The notes: generated by a model not told the origin, from the letters alone. Counted from the first letter of the stretch, positions 44,530 to 54,464 are shown. The stretch is 64,000 nucleotides of DNA from Marinomonas algicola (GCF_014805825.1 NZ_CP061941.1:868001-932000), one strand, 5' to 3'. Translations and numbers: made by a program.

Positions 44530-46527
44530 TTATTTAAGAGAATTTAAGCGTTTCGCAATTTTATCAATCTCCTCACTCATTGCGTTTAGCGTACTGGAGT
44601 CATTTACGTTACTACCAGTAAGTTCTTGTAAATTAGAGACAAACTGATTCAGGTCGCTAGAGACTTTTTGCTGGTTATGCGCCGCTTCCGATATTTGCGT
44701 TGCTTGGTCTGTAATCTGAGAGAACTGACTCACCACTTGTTTCAGATTTGTGGCTGTTGTCTCAGCGGTGACCACCGCTTTTTCGGTTTCATCATGACCA
44801 AGAGCCATGGATTGAACTGACTCTTTTGAGGCCATTTGTAATCGACTTAGGACTTGTTCAATTTCAACCGCTGAGCTCTCACTTTTTGCTGCAAGGTTAC
44901 GTACTTCATCTGCCACAACGGCAAAACCTCTGCCTGTTTCTCCTGCTCGAGCCGCTTCTATTGCGGCATTTAACGCGAGTAAATTGGTTTGCTCAGCAAT
45001 ATCGCGTATCACACTCAACATGCTATGAGCTTTATTACTGTCTTCATCCAATTTTAGAATACTTGTCTGTGCATTAGACATTGTGGTTGTTAGCTTTTGC
45101 ATGGTCGTAATCACGGCTGACATTTCTCTTTCACTAGACAGAATATCCGTATGAATGCGCTCTACGGTTGCCTGCGTTTCCTTGGCGTACATAGCCACAT
45201 CTTGTGATGTCGCACCAAGTTCTTCTGTTGCCGCGGCTAAGGTTAGGTTTTCGTCATTCAAACTGTTGGCCTTATTCAAAGATTCATTACTGAACTCTTT
45301 TAAGCGCCCGGCGTCGTTTACAAGATTATTTGACTCGTTGTGAATTTGTGATAACAAGGTTTTTAGCTTCTCTCCGTAAGCATTCACAGCCTGACGGAGT
45401 TCACCAATTTCGTTTAATGTGCCGACAGACAGCTCTTGGTTAGAATGAGAGCCTCCGCTAATCAAGTCTTTGATTTGATCTGTGGTTTGTTTGATTTTAT
45501 TTAATAAGTTACGGAAGAACAAAGCCGTTATGATACCAACGACAATGAGTAAAGCACCAATAGCAAGCATGATAAACAACCCCATGCTTTCGGCTACGGC
45601 TGTCATCTGGCCTTTAGGGACAACTAAACCAATAACCCAACCTGTCTGAGGGTGCCTAAATAAATCAACATAGGCTGAATCCCCTAAAATACCATCGTTC
45701 TCAACAGAAATTACTTGGCTTTCTTTCAGGTTTTTGGCGACTGGGAGAACATCTTTTAACCATGGAACACTTTGAACTAACTCTTCTGCCGTGACCATAG
45801 TGTCATCCGACTTAACAATGGTGGCGGCCGACTTAGGAAAACTGATCATCTGACCAATTGAGTCAATGGCAAAAACGTAGCCATTATTTTCATTTCCATA
45901 GCGTTCAAACATTTGATTGATACCACCTAACATCATGTCGACAGTGGCCACGCCAGTAAAGCGATTGTTTTCTTTGGTTGGTATAGTACAGGTTACCATT
46001 GGAATTTTTGTGAAAGGGTCAATGTAGGCTTCAGACCAACGACATCTATCGATAGAGCCTTTTTTACCAACTTGATACCAACTTTCATTGTGGTAACCAC
46101 TTCCTTTAGGGTCGTTATAGTCATCTAAATATTCTATACCGTTGTTTGATCGACCCCAAAAGAAACTACGTAGCTCGGTGCCTGTTTTGAACGCATTGGG
46201 CTCTGGCCAGATGCCTCCGCCAGCAATGGCTTCATCTCCGTGGTTATCGATAATGGAAGGAAAGACTTTTTTAAACAGCTCTACGTCTTTTGGCAGGGTG
46301 CTTGATAAGAGTGCTAAGTTGCTAGTAAGGGATTGAATCTGCGTTAGTTGAGAAGTGAGGAGGTCTGATAAACCAGATTGGTTAACTGAAATTTGGTGCT
46401 GACTTTCTAAAATGAGATCGGGTTTGATTTTTCCTTCAACAACGGCATAAATGCTAAGCAAAGCGAGAACCAAAATAGCCGCAAGTCCAAGGCTAATTTG
46501 CTGTTTTATCATTAGCTGTGTTTTCAT
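44530..46527 (-). CDS. Methyl-accepting chemotaxis protein with dCache sensor
   Basis: 665 residues. First helix near residues 11-30 (LGLAAILVLALLSIYAV), a periplasmic dCache-type domain (~40-330, with GIEYLDDYNDPKGSGYHNESWY), second helix (~335-357) and an MCP signalling domain with the hairpin tip AEQTNLLALNAAIEAARAGE. Lies between the two catabolic modules and may sense one of their acids; ligand unknown. Confidence 0.92.
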   Translation of the reverse strand: MKTQLMIKQQISLGLAAILVLALLSIYAVVEGKIKPDLILESQHQISVNQSGLSDLLTSQLTQIQSLTSNLALLSSTLPKDVELFKKVFPSIIDNHGDEAIAGGGIWPEPNAFKTGTELRSFFWGRSNNGIEYLDDYNDPKGSGYHNESWYQVGKKGSIDRCRWSEAYIDPFTKIPMVTCTIPTKENNRFTGVATVDMMLGGINQMFERYGNENNGYVFAIDSIGQMISFPKSAATIVKSDDTMVTAEELVQSVPWLKDVLPVAKNLKESQVISVENDGILGDSAYVDLFRHPQTGWVIGLVVPKGQMTAVAESMGLFIMLAIGALLIVVGIITALFFRNLLNKIKQTTDQIKDLISGGSHSNQELSVGTLNEIGELRQAVNAYGEKLKTLLSQIHNESNNLVNDAGRLKEFSNESLNKANSLNDENLTLAAATEELGATSQDVAMYAKETQATVERIHTDILSSEREMSAVITTMQKLTTTMSNAQTSILKLDEDSNKAHSMLSVIRDIAEQTNLLALNAAIEAARAGETGRGFAVVADEVRNLAAKSESSAVEIEQVLSRLQMASKESVQSMALGHDETEKAVVTAETTATNLKQVVSQFSQITDQATQISEAAHNQQKVSSDLNQFVSNLQELTGSNVNDSSTLNAMSEEIDKIAKRLNSLK

Positions 46528-46819
46528 ACTTTCTCCGAATGTTAATTTGGAAACTCAACAATTTTATATAAAGGGAAAAACAAGGTCCTACTTTTTTCAT
46601 ATTAGAGTAGAAGTGGTTGTTTTTGTAAAATAGTAAGGTGTACGTTTTATGGCCATTTTATTTTATCTATAGCGTTATGCTCTACAGTGCCATGCGCTTT
46701 AAAGATAGGCAATGATTAGCATGTTGAAAATAAGAAGTCATGTTAATGTTTAGCAACATAGAGAGCGTTCATCTACATAAAATCGAATGGGTATTGATAA
46801 AAAATAAGCGAGTTAATGC
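46528..46819. other. Intergenic region between chemoreceptor and LysR genes
   Basis: 292 bp, AT-rich, divergent promoters for the chemoreceptor (minus) and the LysR gene (plus). No ORF or RNA recognised. Confidence 0.5.
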
Positions 46820-47707
46820 ATGTTAATTGACCCTACATCCTTACGACTATTTGTTTGTGTTATAGAGCAAGGTTCTATTGCACGAGCCGCCGAATTGAAT
46901 TTTATTGCGGCCTCGGCGATATCAAAGCGTATTAAAGAATTAGAGCAATTACTCCATACACCATTAATGATGCGAACCAACAGAGGCGTGGTGGCGACGC
47001 CTGCAGGGAACGCCTTACTGCAAATGTCACGCGGTGTACTTCATCAGTTAGACGATATTTATAATCAGATGAATGAGTTTTCCCATGGTGTTCGCGGTCA
47101 AGTTAGGATGGTGGCGAATATTTCAGCGATTAGTCAGTTTCTTCCTAAGCAATTGAGGTCTTTCTTAAATCAAAATCCGCTAGTGCAAATCCACTTAGAA
47201 GAAAAAATTAGCAGTGAAATTGTGCGTGCAGTGGCCGAAAAATCAGCGGATATTGGTATTGTCACCATCGCTTCTCGAGAGCATGCAGACTTATCTATTT
47301 ATCCTTATAAAACGGATAGACTGGTTGTGATTACGCCTGTTGGTCACCCTTTGAGTCAATGTAAAGAAGTAAATTATGTCGATACATTGGATTATGATTA
47401 TGTTGGCTTGCATACGGGAAGTGCGATTAACAATCAAATGCTAAAGGCATCGGATAAAGCAAATCGGCCGTTTAATATGCGAATACAAGTGACCAGTTAT
47501 GAAGCCTTGTGCAGCATGGTTGAATCGGGTCTGGGCATTGGGCTTATGCCAATTGATATTGCCCGCCCATATATTAAAGCATCAAGAATTGAGGCCGTGC
47601 CTTTATTAGATAGCTGGGCTCATCGAGAACTGAAAATCTGTGTTCGAAGTTCAGATCAACTGTTTGATGCGGCGCACCTTCTTCTCAACCATTTAAGAAC
47701 AACCTAA
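46820..47707 (+). CDS. LysR-family regulator of the HMGL/TRAP module
   Basis: 295 residues: HTH LRLFVCVIEQGSIARAAELN and IAASAISKRIKELEQLLHTP, effector domain VRMVANISAISQFLPKQL. In the same direction as, and 120 bp upstream of, the CoA-transferase/HMGL/TRAP genes, so it is their likely regulator. LysR genes with this sequence type often precede such modules. Confidence 0.88.
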   Translation: MLIDPTSLRLFVCVIEQGSIARAAELNFIAASAISKRIKELEQLLHTPLMMRTNRGVVATPAGNALLQMSRGVLHQLDDIYNQMNEFSHGVRGQVRMVANISAISQFLPKQLRSFLNQNPLVQIHLEEKISSEIVRAVAEKSADIGIVTIASREHADLSIYPYKTDRLVVITPVGHPLSQCKEVNYVDTLDYDYVGLHTGSAINNQMLKASDKANRPFNMRIQVTSYEALCSMVESGLGIGLMPIDIARPYIKASRIEAVPLLDSWAHRELKICVRSSDQLFDAAHLLLNHLRTT

Positions 47708-47719
47708 CTTCTATTTCTT

Positions 47720-47742
47720 TGCCATCTCTATAAGAGATGGCA
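47720..47742 (+). terminator. Hairpin after the LysR gene
   Basis: GCCATCTCT-ATA-AGAGATGGC, a perfect 9-bp stem with a 3-nt loop. No T-run follows, so it may be an attenuator or mRNA-stability element. Confidence 0.5.
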
Positions 47743-47827
47743 GCCTAACGTATCGGTGCTTTTCTCTGATTCTTGTTTGGAAGATGATATTTACATCAAA
47801 TAACAAAAATAGATAAGGGAAACGAGA

Positions 47828-49063
47828 ATGAGCCAACGTGACTCGTCATCTAACACCGACTCTAGCAATACGACTGAATTGCCATTGAAAGGCGTTCGAG
47901 TATTGGAGTTAGGATCACTCATCGCCGGTCCTTATGCGGGCAGCATTTTTGCCCAGTTTGGCGCAGAAGTGATTAAAGTTGAGCCGCCAGGAAGCGGTGA
48001 TCCATTACGCAAATGGCGTAAAATGTATAAAGATACTTCCCTTTGGTGGTATTCCCAAAGCCGTAATAAAAAATCCATCACTCTGGACCTTAAATCTCCT
48101 GATGCACAACGCATTATTCATGATTTGGTGAAAGACGTAGACATTGTGATTGAAAACTTTCGCCCAGGCACATTAGAAAAATGGAACCTTGGTTGGGAGC
48201 ACTTATCCGCCATTAAACCTGCGCTAATTATGCTACGTGTATCTGGGTACGGTCAGGACGGCCCTTATTCATCTCGTCCAGGTTTTGCCGCTATTGCAGA
48301 ATCTATTGGCGGCTTACGTCATTTAGTCGGTTACCCAGATCAGCCACCGGTTCGAGTCGGCGTTAGTATCGGAGATACCTTAGCATCACTTTATGGTGTG
48401 ATTGGCGCTATGATGGCAATGCACCACTTGAAAGTGAATAAGGGAACAGGTCAATTTATTGATGTGGCCTTGTATGAGTCTGTGTTCGGTGTGATGGAAA
48501 GTTTGATTCCAGAATACGGCATGTTCGGTTTTATCCGTGAGCGAACAGGAGCGAGCATGCCAGGAATAGCGCCATCAGGCTCTTATATGAGTAAAGATCA
48601 ACGCTATATTGTGATTGCGGCGAACAGCGACAGCATTTTTAAACGCTTAATGAATGCCATGGGGCGACCTGATTTGGCAAATGATTCCGAGCTATCTCAA
48701 AATGATGGACGTGCAAAACGCTCTGATGAATTAGATGAAGCCATTCAAGCTTGGACATCTCAACATACTCTGAAAAGCGCTTTGGCTATTTTGGAAGAAG
48801 CGGCCGTTCCATCGAGTGGTATTAACAACGCAGAAGACATCTATAATGATCCTCACTTCCATGCTCGTGAAATGATCGTTGAACACCCATTAGTTGGTGA
48901 CGATAAAATCTCTTTACCGGGAATTGTTCCAAAACTTAGCTTAACGCCTGGTCAAACGAAATGGTTGGGGCCGAAGTTGGGCGAACATACAGACGAAGTA
49001 TTAGGGTCTTTAGGTCTTGATGCTGAAAAAATCACCTCTTTACGCGAAAACGGTGTGATTTAG
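47828..49063 (+). CDS. Class III CoA-transferase (CaiB/BaiF family)
   Basis: 411 residues. Start of the core is GVRVLELGSLIAGPYAGSIF; the catalytic Asp is predicted at D183 in VSIGDTLASLYGVIGAM; later QFIDVALYESVFGVME. Family members move CoA between acyl-CoA and carboxylates by an Asp-linked intermediate. Context with an HMG-CoA-lyase-like enzyme and a TRAP importer suggests it activates an imported dicarboxylate, e.g. from succinyl-CoA. Confidence 0.9.
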   Translation: MSQRDSSSNTDSSNTTELPLKGVRVLELGSLIAGPYAGSIFAQFGAEVIKVEPPGSGDPLRKWRKMYKDTSLWWYSQSRNKKSITLDLKSPDAQRIIHDLVKDVDIVIENFRPGTLEKWNLGWEHLSAIKPALIMLRVSGYGQDGPYSSRPGFAAIAESIGGLRHLVGYPDQPPVRVGVSIGDTLASLYGVIGAMMAMHHLKVNKGTGQFIDVALYESVFGVMESLIPEYGMFGFIRERTGASMPGIAPSGSYMSKDQRYIVIAANSDSIFKRLMNAMGRPDLANDSELSQNDGRAKRSDELDEAIQAWTSQHTLKSALAILEEAAVPSSGINNAEDIYNDPHFHAREMIVEHPLVGDDKISLPGIVPKLSLTPGQTKWLGPKLGEHTDEVLGSLGLDAEKITSLRENGVI

Positions 49064-49073
49064 GAGACCGTCT

Positions 49074-50039
49074 ATGTTTATGCAAAACCTGCCTGATACT
49101 GTATTAATCAATGAAGTGTCTACACGTGATGGCTTTCAAAGTGAGGCTGTTTTTGTTCCCACTGAAAAAAAGATAGAGATCATTGATCGACTTTCTTTGT
49201 TAGGTTTAAACAAGATCGAAGTGACGTCTTTCGTCTCTCCCAAAGCCATTCCTAATTTGCGCGATGCAGAAGAGGTAATGCACCGAATTACACGTAACCC
49301 AAAAGTGACTTACGTTACTTTAGTACCAAATGAAAAGGGGGCTGAACGGGCCCTGGCAACCAAGGCCGATGAAGTAAATTTAGTTATGTCTGTGAGCGAA
49401 TCGCATAACCTGTCCAATATGCGCATGACGTGTGATCAGTCACTTGCTCAATTTAGTCGAATCTGTAGATTAATGGAGGGCAGTGGAGTGCGTATTAACG
49501 CGTCATTAGCCACATCATTCGGCTGTCCTTTTGAAGGTATTATTGCACCTGAACGAGTATTGCAAGTGGTTGATCAATATCTTGATATTGGGATCCAGAG
49601 TATTTCAATAGCCGACACCACGGGGATGGCATCACCACGTCAAGTACATGAATTATGTTCTTTGGTTCGTAATGCTTACCCCACGCTCGAAGTGACCTTA
49701 CATCTCCATAATACCCGAGGCATGGGACTTGCGAATGCGCTTGCTGGGTTATCCTCAGGAATCAATCAGTTGGATGCGTCGCTTGGTGGTATTGGTGGTT
49801 GCCCCTATGCACCCGGAGCAACGGGTAATGTGTGTACTGAAGACCTAGTTCATATGTTGGAATCCATCGGTTTGCATACCCGTGTGGATTTAATTAATTT
49901 GCTTGAACTATCACGTGAACTGCCTGCCGTGTTAGAGCATGAAACGTCAGGACAAGTTGCTAAAGCAGGGTTACGGACTGAAACTAGGCCATTATCACAA
50001 GGTGTTATTGACCTTAAAGCTCGTAATGAAAAGCACTAA
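49074..50039 (+). CDS. Hydroxymethylglutaryl-CoA lyase-like protein
   Basis: 321 residues, DRE-TIM family. INEVSTRDGFQSE holds the Arg-Asp pair, and the HMGL signature GGIGGCPYAPGATGNVCTED contains the active-site Cys (near residue 243). The metal motif HLHNTRGMG near residue 210 replaces the usual HxHDTYGQA of HMGL. It cleaves a 3-hydroxy-acyl-CoA to acetyl-CoA and a keto acid; the change at the metal motif could alter specificity (HMG-CoA versus citramalyl-type substrates). Start ATG 49074 has GGAG eight nt upstream. Confidence 0.85.
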   Translation: MFMQNLPDTVLINEVSTRDGFQSEAVFVPTEKKIEIIDRLSLLGLNKIEVTSFVSPKAIPNLRDAEEVMHRITRNPKVTYVTLVPNEKGAERALATKADEVNLVMSVSESHNLSNMRMTCDQSLAQFSRICRLMEGSGVRINASLATSFGCPFEGIIAPERVLQVVDQYLDIGIQSISIADTTGMASPRQVHELCSLVRNAYPTLEVTLHLHNTRGMGLANALAGLSSGINQLDASLGGIGGCPYAPGATGNVCTEDLVHMLESIGLHTRVDLINLLELSRELPAVLEHETSGQVAKAGLRTETRPLSQGVIDLKARNEKH

Positions 50040-50110
50040 AACGCTGTAATAAAAAATAAAAAATAAAATGTAAAAACCATAAAACTCAATAATAAAAATA
50101 GGACATTATC

Positions 50111-51100
50111 ATGGATTATAAAACGCTTCTAAAAACTGGCTTATTGGCATCTACTTTGATGGCTTCCTTGCCAGCATTAGCTGAAACCACTTTGGGCATT
50201 TCTCTGCAGTTACCACTTAAGCATCACCTTGGTCAAAACCTCGTTGACTTTAAGAAAGAAGTGGAAGAAAAAAGTGCCGGTGATATTAAGATTAAAATTT
50301 ACCCTTCAGCACAGTTGTTTAAAGACAGTGAAGTGCATCAAGCCGTCAGCTCTGGTGCCATTGAAATGGGCGTAATGAGTCTTTCTCAACTAGCGGGAAC
50401 CATTCCAGCGGTCGATGTGTTTTATGTTCCATTTATGTTCCCTTCTCAAGATAAGGTCGAAGCGGCAACACGACCAGACAGTGCTGTCCGTAAACTGCTT
50501 GATGAGGCTATTCTAGAAACAGGAACTCGCCCATTGTGGTGGCAAGCTTATGGTGGCGTTGCACTGCTTTCTAAGAAGAAACCAGTACAGCACCCAGAAG
50601 ACATGGAAGGTATGAAGGTACGTGTATTTGGTAAAACGTTAGGTGAGTTTGTAAAAGCGGTCGGTGGTGCACCAACCTCTATGGCTGGTTCGGAACAATT
50701 TTTAGCGTATCAGCGTGGCACAGTTGACGCGGGCATGACAGGTGTTTCTGCGGTGGGTCCACGTAAATTGCATCAAGTGATGGATTATCTAACGTTAACC
50801 AATCATGCTGATATTGAGTTCTTAACGATTATTAACGAAAAGACATGGGCGTCGTTATCAGCCGAGAATCAAAAAGTAATTTCCGATGCGGCTCGTAAAG
50901 TAGAAGTTCAACTAAGAAACAAAATTAAGAAAATTGAAAGTGATGCGATTGCGGACGCTGAGAAAAACATGGAAGTGATTCATTTAGACGCTAATGATAT
51001 TGCCGAATGGCGTAAAGCGACAACGTCTGTTAAGCAGTCTTATTTAGATAATTCGGGTCCTCTCGGTGCTAAAGTTATTCAAGCCGCTGAAAACCTTTAA
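50111..51100 (+). CDS. TRAP transporter substrate-binding protein (DctP type)
   Basis: 329 residues with signal peptide (LLASTLMASLPALA). DctP blocks ISLQLPLKHHLGQNLVDFKK, IYPSAQLFKDSEVHQAVSSG and EDMEGMKVRVFGKTLGEFV with the ligand-binding Arg. Belongs with the CaiB/HMGL genes upstream. A strong hairpin separates it from the permease genes. Confidence 0.92.
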   Translation: MDYKTLLKTGLLASTLMASLPALAETTLGISLQLPLKHHLGQNLVDFKKEVEEKSAGDIKIKIYPSAQLFKDSEVHQAVSSGAIEMGVMSLSQLAGTIPAVDVFYVPFMFPSQDKVEAATRPDSAVRKLLDEAILETGTRPLWWQAYGGVALLSKKKPVQHPEDMEGMKVRVFGKTLGEFVKAVGGAPTSMAGSEQFLAYQRGTVDAGMTGVSAVGPRKLHQVMDYLTLTNHADIEFLTIINEKTWASLSAENQKVISDAARKVEVQLRNKIKKIESDAIADAEKNMEVIHLDANDIAEWRKATTSVKQSYLDNSGPLGAKVIQAAENL

Positions 51101-51111
51101 GCTTAAAAAAT

Positions 51112-51143
51112 ATACCGCGGGGTAGTCGTCTACCCCGCGGTAT
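51112..51143 (+). promoter_or_regulatory. Strong intercistronic hairpin between dctP and dctQ
   Basis: ATACCGCGGGGTA (51112-51124) pairs perfectly with TACCCCGCGGTAT (51131-51143), 6-nt loop, G+C-rich. A T-run does follow some 8 nt later. Likely lowers permease expression relative to the binding protein by partial termination or 3' protection. Confidence 0.7.
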
Positions 51144-51168
51144 TTCGTTGTTTTTTGGAGTATTATCT

Positions 51169-51732
51169 ATGTCCAACGAGACAAAAAAAGAAAAGGACTT
51201 ATCCGCTTGGCGCGCAGAGCACCCCTCTCTATGGGTTCGCATAAATTACCGATTAATTACATTATGCGGTCAGTTATCCGCGATTTTATTTGTCTTGGTT
51301 GCGGTCATTATCACTTATGAAGTTATTGCCCGATATGTCTTTACCGCACCTACTATTTGGTCAGAAGACATCTCATTACTTTGTCAAATTTGGGCCACTT
51401 GTTTGGGAGCAAGCTGGGTATTGCAACACAAGGCACTTATTCGTATCGACTTTTTAACCAGTATGTTGGGTGAACGAGTACGGAAAATGTCTGATTTTGT
51501 TGCTTTACTGTCTATTATTTTTTTTGCAGGCTTTGTTGCCTACTACGGCTTTGAATTATTAAGAGAATCCATTGAGATGGGATCGGCTTCCGCCAGCATG
51601 CTTGGGCTACCATTATGGGCGACTAAGTCCGCTATTCCTGTTGGTTTTGGTTTACTAACCTTACAAGCCATCTTAGAAATGGTCTTACTGTTCGCCAGTG
51701 ATTACCAAGAACATGAAGAGGTTTCTCTATAA
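51169..51732 (+). CDS. TRAP transporter small permease (DctQ type)
   Basis: 187 residues, four helices, with SNETKKEKD cytoplasmic head and the DctQ blocks YEVIARYVFTAPTIWSEDIS and LGASWVLQHKALIRIDFL. ATG 51169 preferred, GGAG nine nt upstream; the 51148 start would include that site. Overlaps dctM by 1 bp. Confidence 0.9.
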   Translation: MSNETKKEKDLSAWRAEHPSLWVRINYRLITLCGQLSAILFVLVAVIITYEVIARYVFTAPTIWSEDISLLCQIWATCLGASWVLQHKALIRIDFLTSMLGERVRKMSDFVALLSIIFFAGFVAYYGFELLRESIEMGSASASMLGLPLWATKSAIPVGFGLLTLQAILEMVLLFASDYQEHEEVSL

Positions 51733-53003
51733 TGACGATTATTCTGTTATTGGTTATTTTAGTTCTGGCTTTATTGATTGGTGTTCCTGTTGCTTTTGCC
51801 TTGGGTGGGCTAGGTTTAGGCATGCTATTGCTGGCAGGCTTTTCACCTATGATGGCCCCGCTGGCGCTTTATTCCTCTTTTGATAGTTTCATTCTATTAT
51901 CCGTACCGCTCTTTTTGTTGATGTCTAATATTTTATTGCAAGGCGGTATTGGTCGAGATTTATTTCGAGCGGTGCAATCTTGGGTGGGGCACTGGCCTGG
52001 TGGGTTAGGCATTGCTACCATTGCTTCTTGTACGATTTTTTCGGCCATCTCAGGCTCATCTGTTGCAACGGCGGCAACGATCGGTAATGTTGCCATTAAA
52101 GAAATGACAGATCGAGGATACAATAAACCGTTTGTCTATGGGCTTATTGCGGCGGGTGGTACTTTAGGAATACTGATACCACCCTCTATTCCCATGATCG
52201 TCTATGGCGTGATTACGGAAGAATCTATTGTTGATTTGTTTTTGGCTGGGATTGTGCCTGGACTTTTGATGGCCAGTGCATTTATTTTGTACTGTTTCTT
52301 TTACGCCCGTTTCAGCAAAAACTACACACCCAGTGAAAAGTCGACCGCAGTAGAGCGTAAAACGGCCAGTTTACGTGCATTGCCAACATTGGTGTTGGCA
52401 AGCATTATTATCGGTGGTATTTATACTGGCGTCTTTACGCCGACAGAATCGGCAGGAGTGGGTGTCGCGGTTTCTCTTATTATCGTGATGATGATGGGAA
52501 CCTTTAGTCTTGAAAAATTCAAGGCCGCTGCGATCAGTACCATGAAAAATACGGTTACTATTTTTCTTATTATTGCCGGGGCAAAAGTCTTTGGCAAAGC
52601 CATTACTCTCTACCAAATACCTCAAGATATTTCGATGTTAGTCAGTGAAAATATCTCTGAAATAGGTTTATTTATTGCGGCTGTTTGTTTTGTCTTATTG
52701 ATTATGGGGTTCTTTCTTGAATCGGTATCAATGCTGCTGATTATGATGCCAGTTTTGTATCCTTCTTTAGGAATGCTAGGTATTGATCCAATCTGGTTTG
52801 CTATCATTTTTGTGATTATGATTGAGTGTGCCTTGATAACGCCGCCCGTGGGGTTAAACCTCTTTGTCATACAATCTGTATCTGGAGGCAAATCTTCAGA
52901 AGTAATCCAAGGCGTATGGCCATTTATTTTAATCATGCTAGCGTGTCTATTAGCGGTCTATTTCTTTCCCGCCATCGCACTTTATATTCCATTCTATCTT
53001 TAA
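51732..53003 (+). CDS. TRAP transporter large permease (DctM type)
   Basis: 423 residues, about twelve helices. Signatures: VPLFLLMSNILLQGGI, CTIFSAISGSSVATAATIG, AAGGTLGILIPPSIPMIVYG and FTPTESAGVGVAVSL. Completes the second TRAP system. Last gene of the module. Confidence 0.93.
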   Translation: MTIILLLVILVLALLIGVPVAFALGGLGLGMLLLAGFSPMMAPLALYSSFDSFILLSVPLFLLMSNILLQGGIGRDLFRAVQSWVGHWPGGLGIATIASCTIFSAISGSSVATAATIGNVAIKEMTDRGYNKPFVYGLIAAGGTLGILIPPSIPMIVYGVITEESIVDLFLAGIVPGLLMASAFILYCFFYARFSKNYTPSEKSTAVERKTASLRALPTLVLASIIIGGIYTGVFTPTESAGVGVAVSLIIVMMMGTFSLEKFKAAAISTMKNTVTIFLIIAGAKVFGKAITLYQIPQDISMLVSENISEIGLFIAAVCFVLLIMGFFLESVSMLLIMMPVLYPSLGMLGIDPIWFAIIFVIMIECALITPPVGLNLFVIQSVSGGKSSEVIQGVWPFILIMLACLLAVYFFPAIALYIPFYL

Positions 53004-53012
53004 CTTAAATCA

Positions 53013-53054
53013 GCGTTATTACTGCTCATAAAACACAATGGGCAGTAATAATGC
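53013..53054 (+). terminator. Hairpin after the second TRAP operon
   Basis: GCGTTATTACTGCTCAT pairs with ATGGGCAGTAATAATGC around an 8-nt A-rich loop; two non-Watson-Crick positions. No strong T-run. Confidence 0.55.
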
Positions 53055-53096
53055 GCTTTGCTAATAAAAGGGTGGCTTCTTTCTGTTTGTTTTTAC

Positions 53097-53136
53097 TAAA
53101 AAGCGAATCCGTTTTACTGATCATCGGATTCGCTTT
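53097..53136 (-). terminator. Terminator of metY
   Basis: AAAGCGAATCCG at 53100-53111 and CGGATTCGCTTT at 53125-53136 form a perfect 12-bp stem; on the minus strand it is followed by TTTTTAG. Confidence 0.85.
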
Positions 53137-53171
53137 GTATTAGATGAGTCTGTTATTCAGTACACAATTAG

Positions 53172-54464
53172 CTAGCTCGTTGCCTTTGCAAGTGCTTGAG
53201 TGACATCGGCGATGATGTCATCAATGTGCTCAATACCGACTGAAATACGTATGAGATCTTCGGAAACACCTGCTTTCGCCAATTCTTCAGCGTCCAATTG
53301 ACGGTGTGTCGTACTGGCTGGGTGACAAGCAAGAGATTTAGCATCGCCAATATTAACCAGTCGAAGAATCATTTCTAATGCGTCAATGAACCGGCCTCCA
53401 GCGGCTTTACTGGCTTCTGCAGTATCCGCTTTTATCCCAAAACTGATGATGCCAGAGGCTTTACCCGCTGATATTTTTTGGCAAGTGGCATTGAATGGGC
53501 TGTCTGACAGGGCCGCATAGTTTACCCAACTTACATTTGGATGGCTATTAAGGTACTTTGCCAGTGCTTCGGCATTGCTGCAATGGCGCTCCATGCGGAG
53601 GCTCAAGGTTTCTAAACCTTGCATGAGTAGAAATGCACTTTGAGGTGACAGTGCCGCACCGGTATTACGTAGCGGAACCACTCGGCAACGACCAATATAA
53701 GCGGCAGCGCCCAATGCTTCTGTATAAACGACACCGTGGTAAGATGGGTCAGGTTCATTTAACAGTGCGAAGCGCGTTTTGTCTGCCGTCCAGTCGAATT
53801 TTCCAGAATCTATAATGACTCCACCAATAGTCGTCCCGTGACCACCAACGTATTTTGTTAAAGAGTGAACGACAATATCGGCGCCATGCTCAAATGGGCG
53901 ACATAAAACAGGTGTGGCCACTGTGTTATCGACAATGAGAGGTACGCCGTTTCGGTGAGCTATTTCGGCCAGTTTTTGCAGATCAACAATGTTACCAGCC
54001 GGGTTACCTATTGATTCACAAAACACCGCTTTGGTTTTAGGATCAATCAGCGCTTCTAAGCCAGCGTAGTCATCGGCGGCGGCCATTCGAACGTCAACAC
54101 CTTGACGAGGTAAAGTATGCGCAAATAGGTTATAAGTACCGCCATATAATTGGCTTGTGCTGACGATGTTATCTCCTACTTCAGTTAATGCTTGAATCGA
54201 ATAGGTAATGGCGGCCATACCTGAAGCGACGGCTAAAGCGGCAATCCCTCCTTCTAAAGCGGCCATTCGTTGCTCTAACACATCGGTCGTCGGGTTCATT
54301 ATACGAGTATAAATATTGCCCGCGACTTTTAGGTCAAATAAGTCGGCCCCATGTTGAGTGTCGTCAAATGTGTAAGATGTGGTCTGATAAATGGGAACCG
54401 CGGCGGCTTTTGTTGTTGCTTCTGATGTATAACCGTGATGTAAGGCAATGGACTCTGGTTTCAT
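53172..54464 (-). CDS. metY: O-acetylhomoserine sulfhydrylase/aminocarboxypropyltransferase
   Basis: 430 residues, Cys/Met metabolism PLP family. It makes homocysteine from O-acetylhomoserine and sulfide (or methionine from methanethiol). Hallmarks: SIALHHGYTSEATTKAAAVP, YTRIMNPTTDVLEQRMAALE, and the PLP-lysine block HSLTKYVGGHGTTIGG. Start ATG 54464 has AAAGGA upstream; the frame is open to 54569 but extends into the nuclease gene region. Confidence 0.92.
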   Translation of the reverse strand: MKPESIALHHGYTSEATTKAAAVPIYQTTSYTFDDTQHGADLFDLKVAGNIYTRIMNPTTDVLEQRMAALEGGIAALAVASGMAAITYSIQALTEVGDNIVSTSQLYGGTYNLFAHTLPRQGVDVRMAAADDYAGLEALIDPKTKAVFCESIGNPAGNIVDLQKLAEIAHRNGVPLIVDNTVATPVLCRPFEHGADIVVHSLTKYVGGHGTTIGGVIIDSGKFDWTADKTRFALLNEPDPSYHGVVYTEALGAAAYIGRCRVVPLRNTGAALSPQSAFLLMQGLETLSLRMERHCSNAEALAKYLNSHPNVSWVNYAALSDSPFNATCQKISAGKASGIISFGIKADTAEASKAAGGRFIDALEMILRLVNIGDAKSLACHPASTTHRQLDAEELAKAGVSEDLIRISVGIEHIDDIIADVTQALAKATS

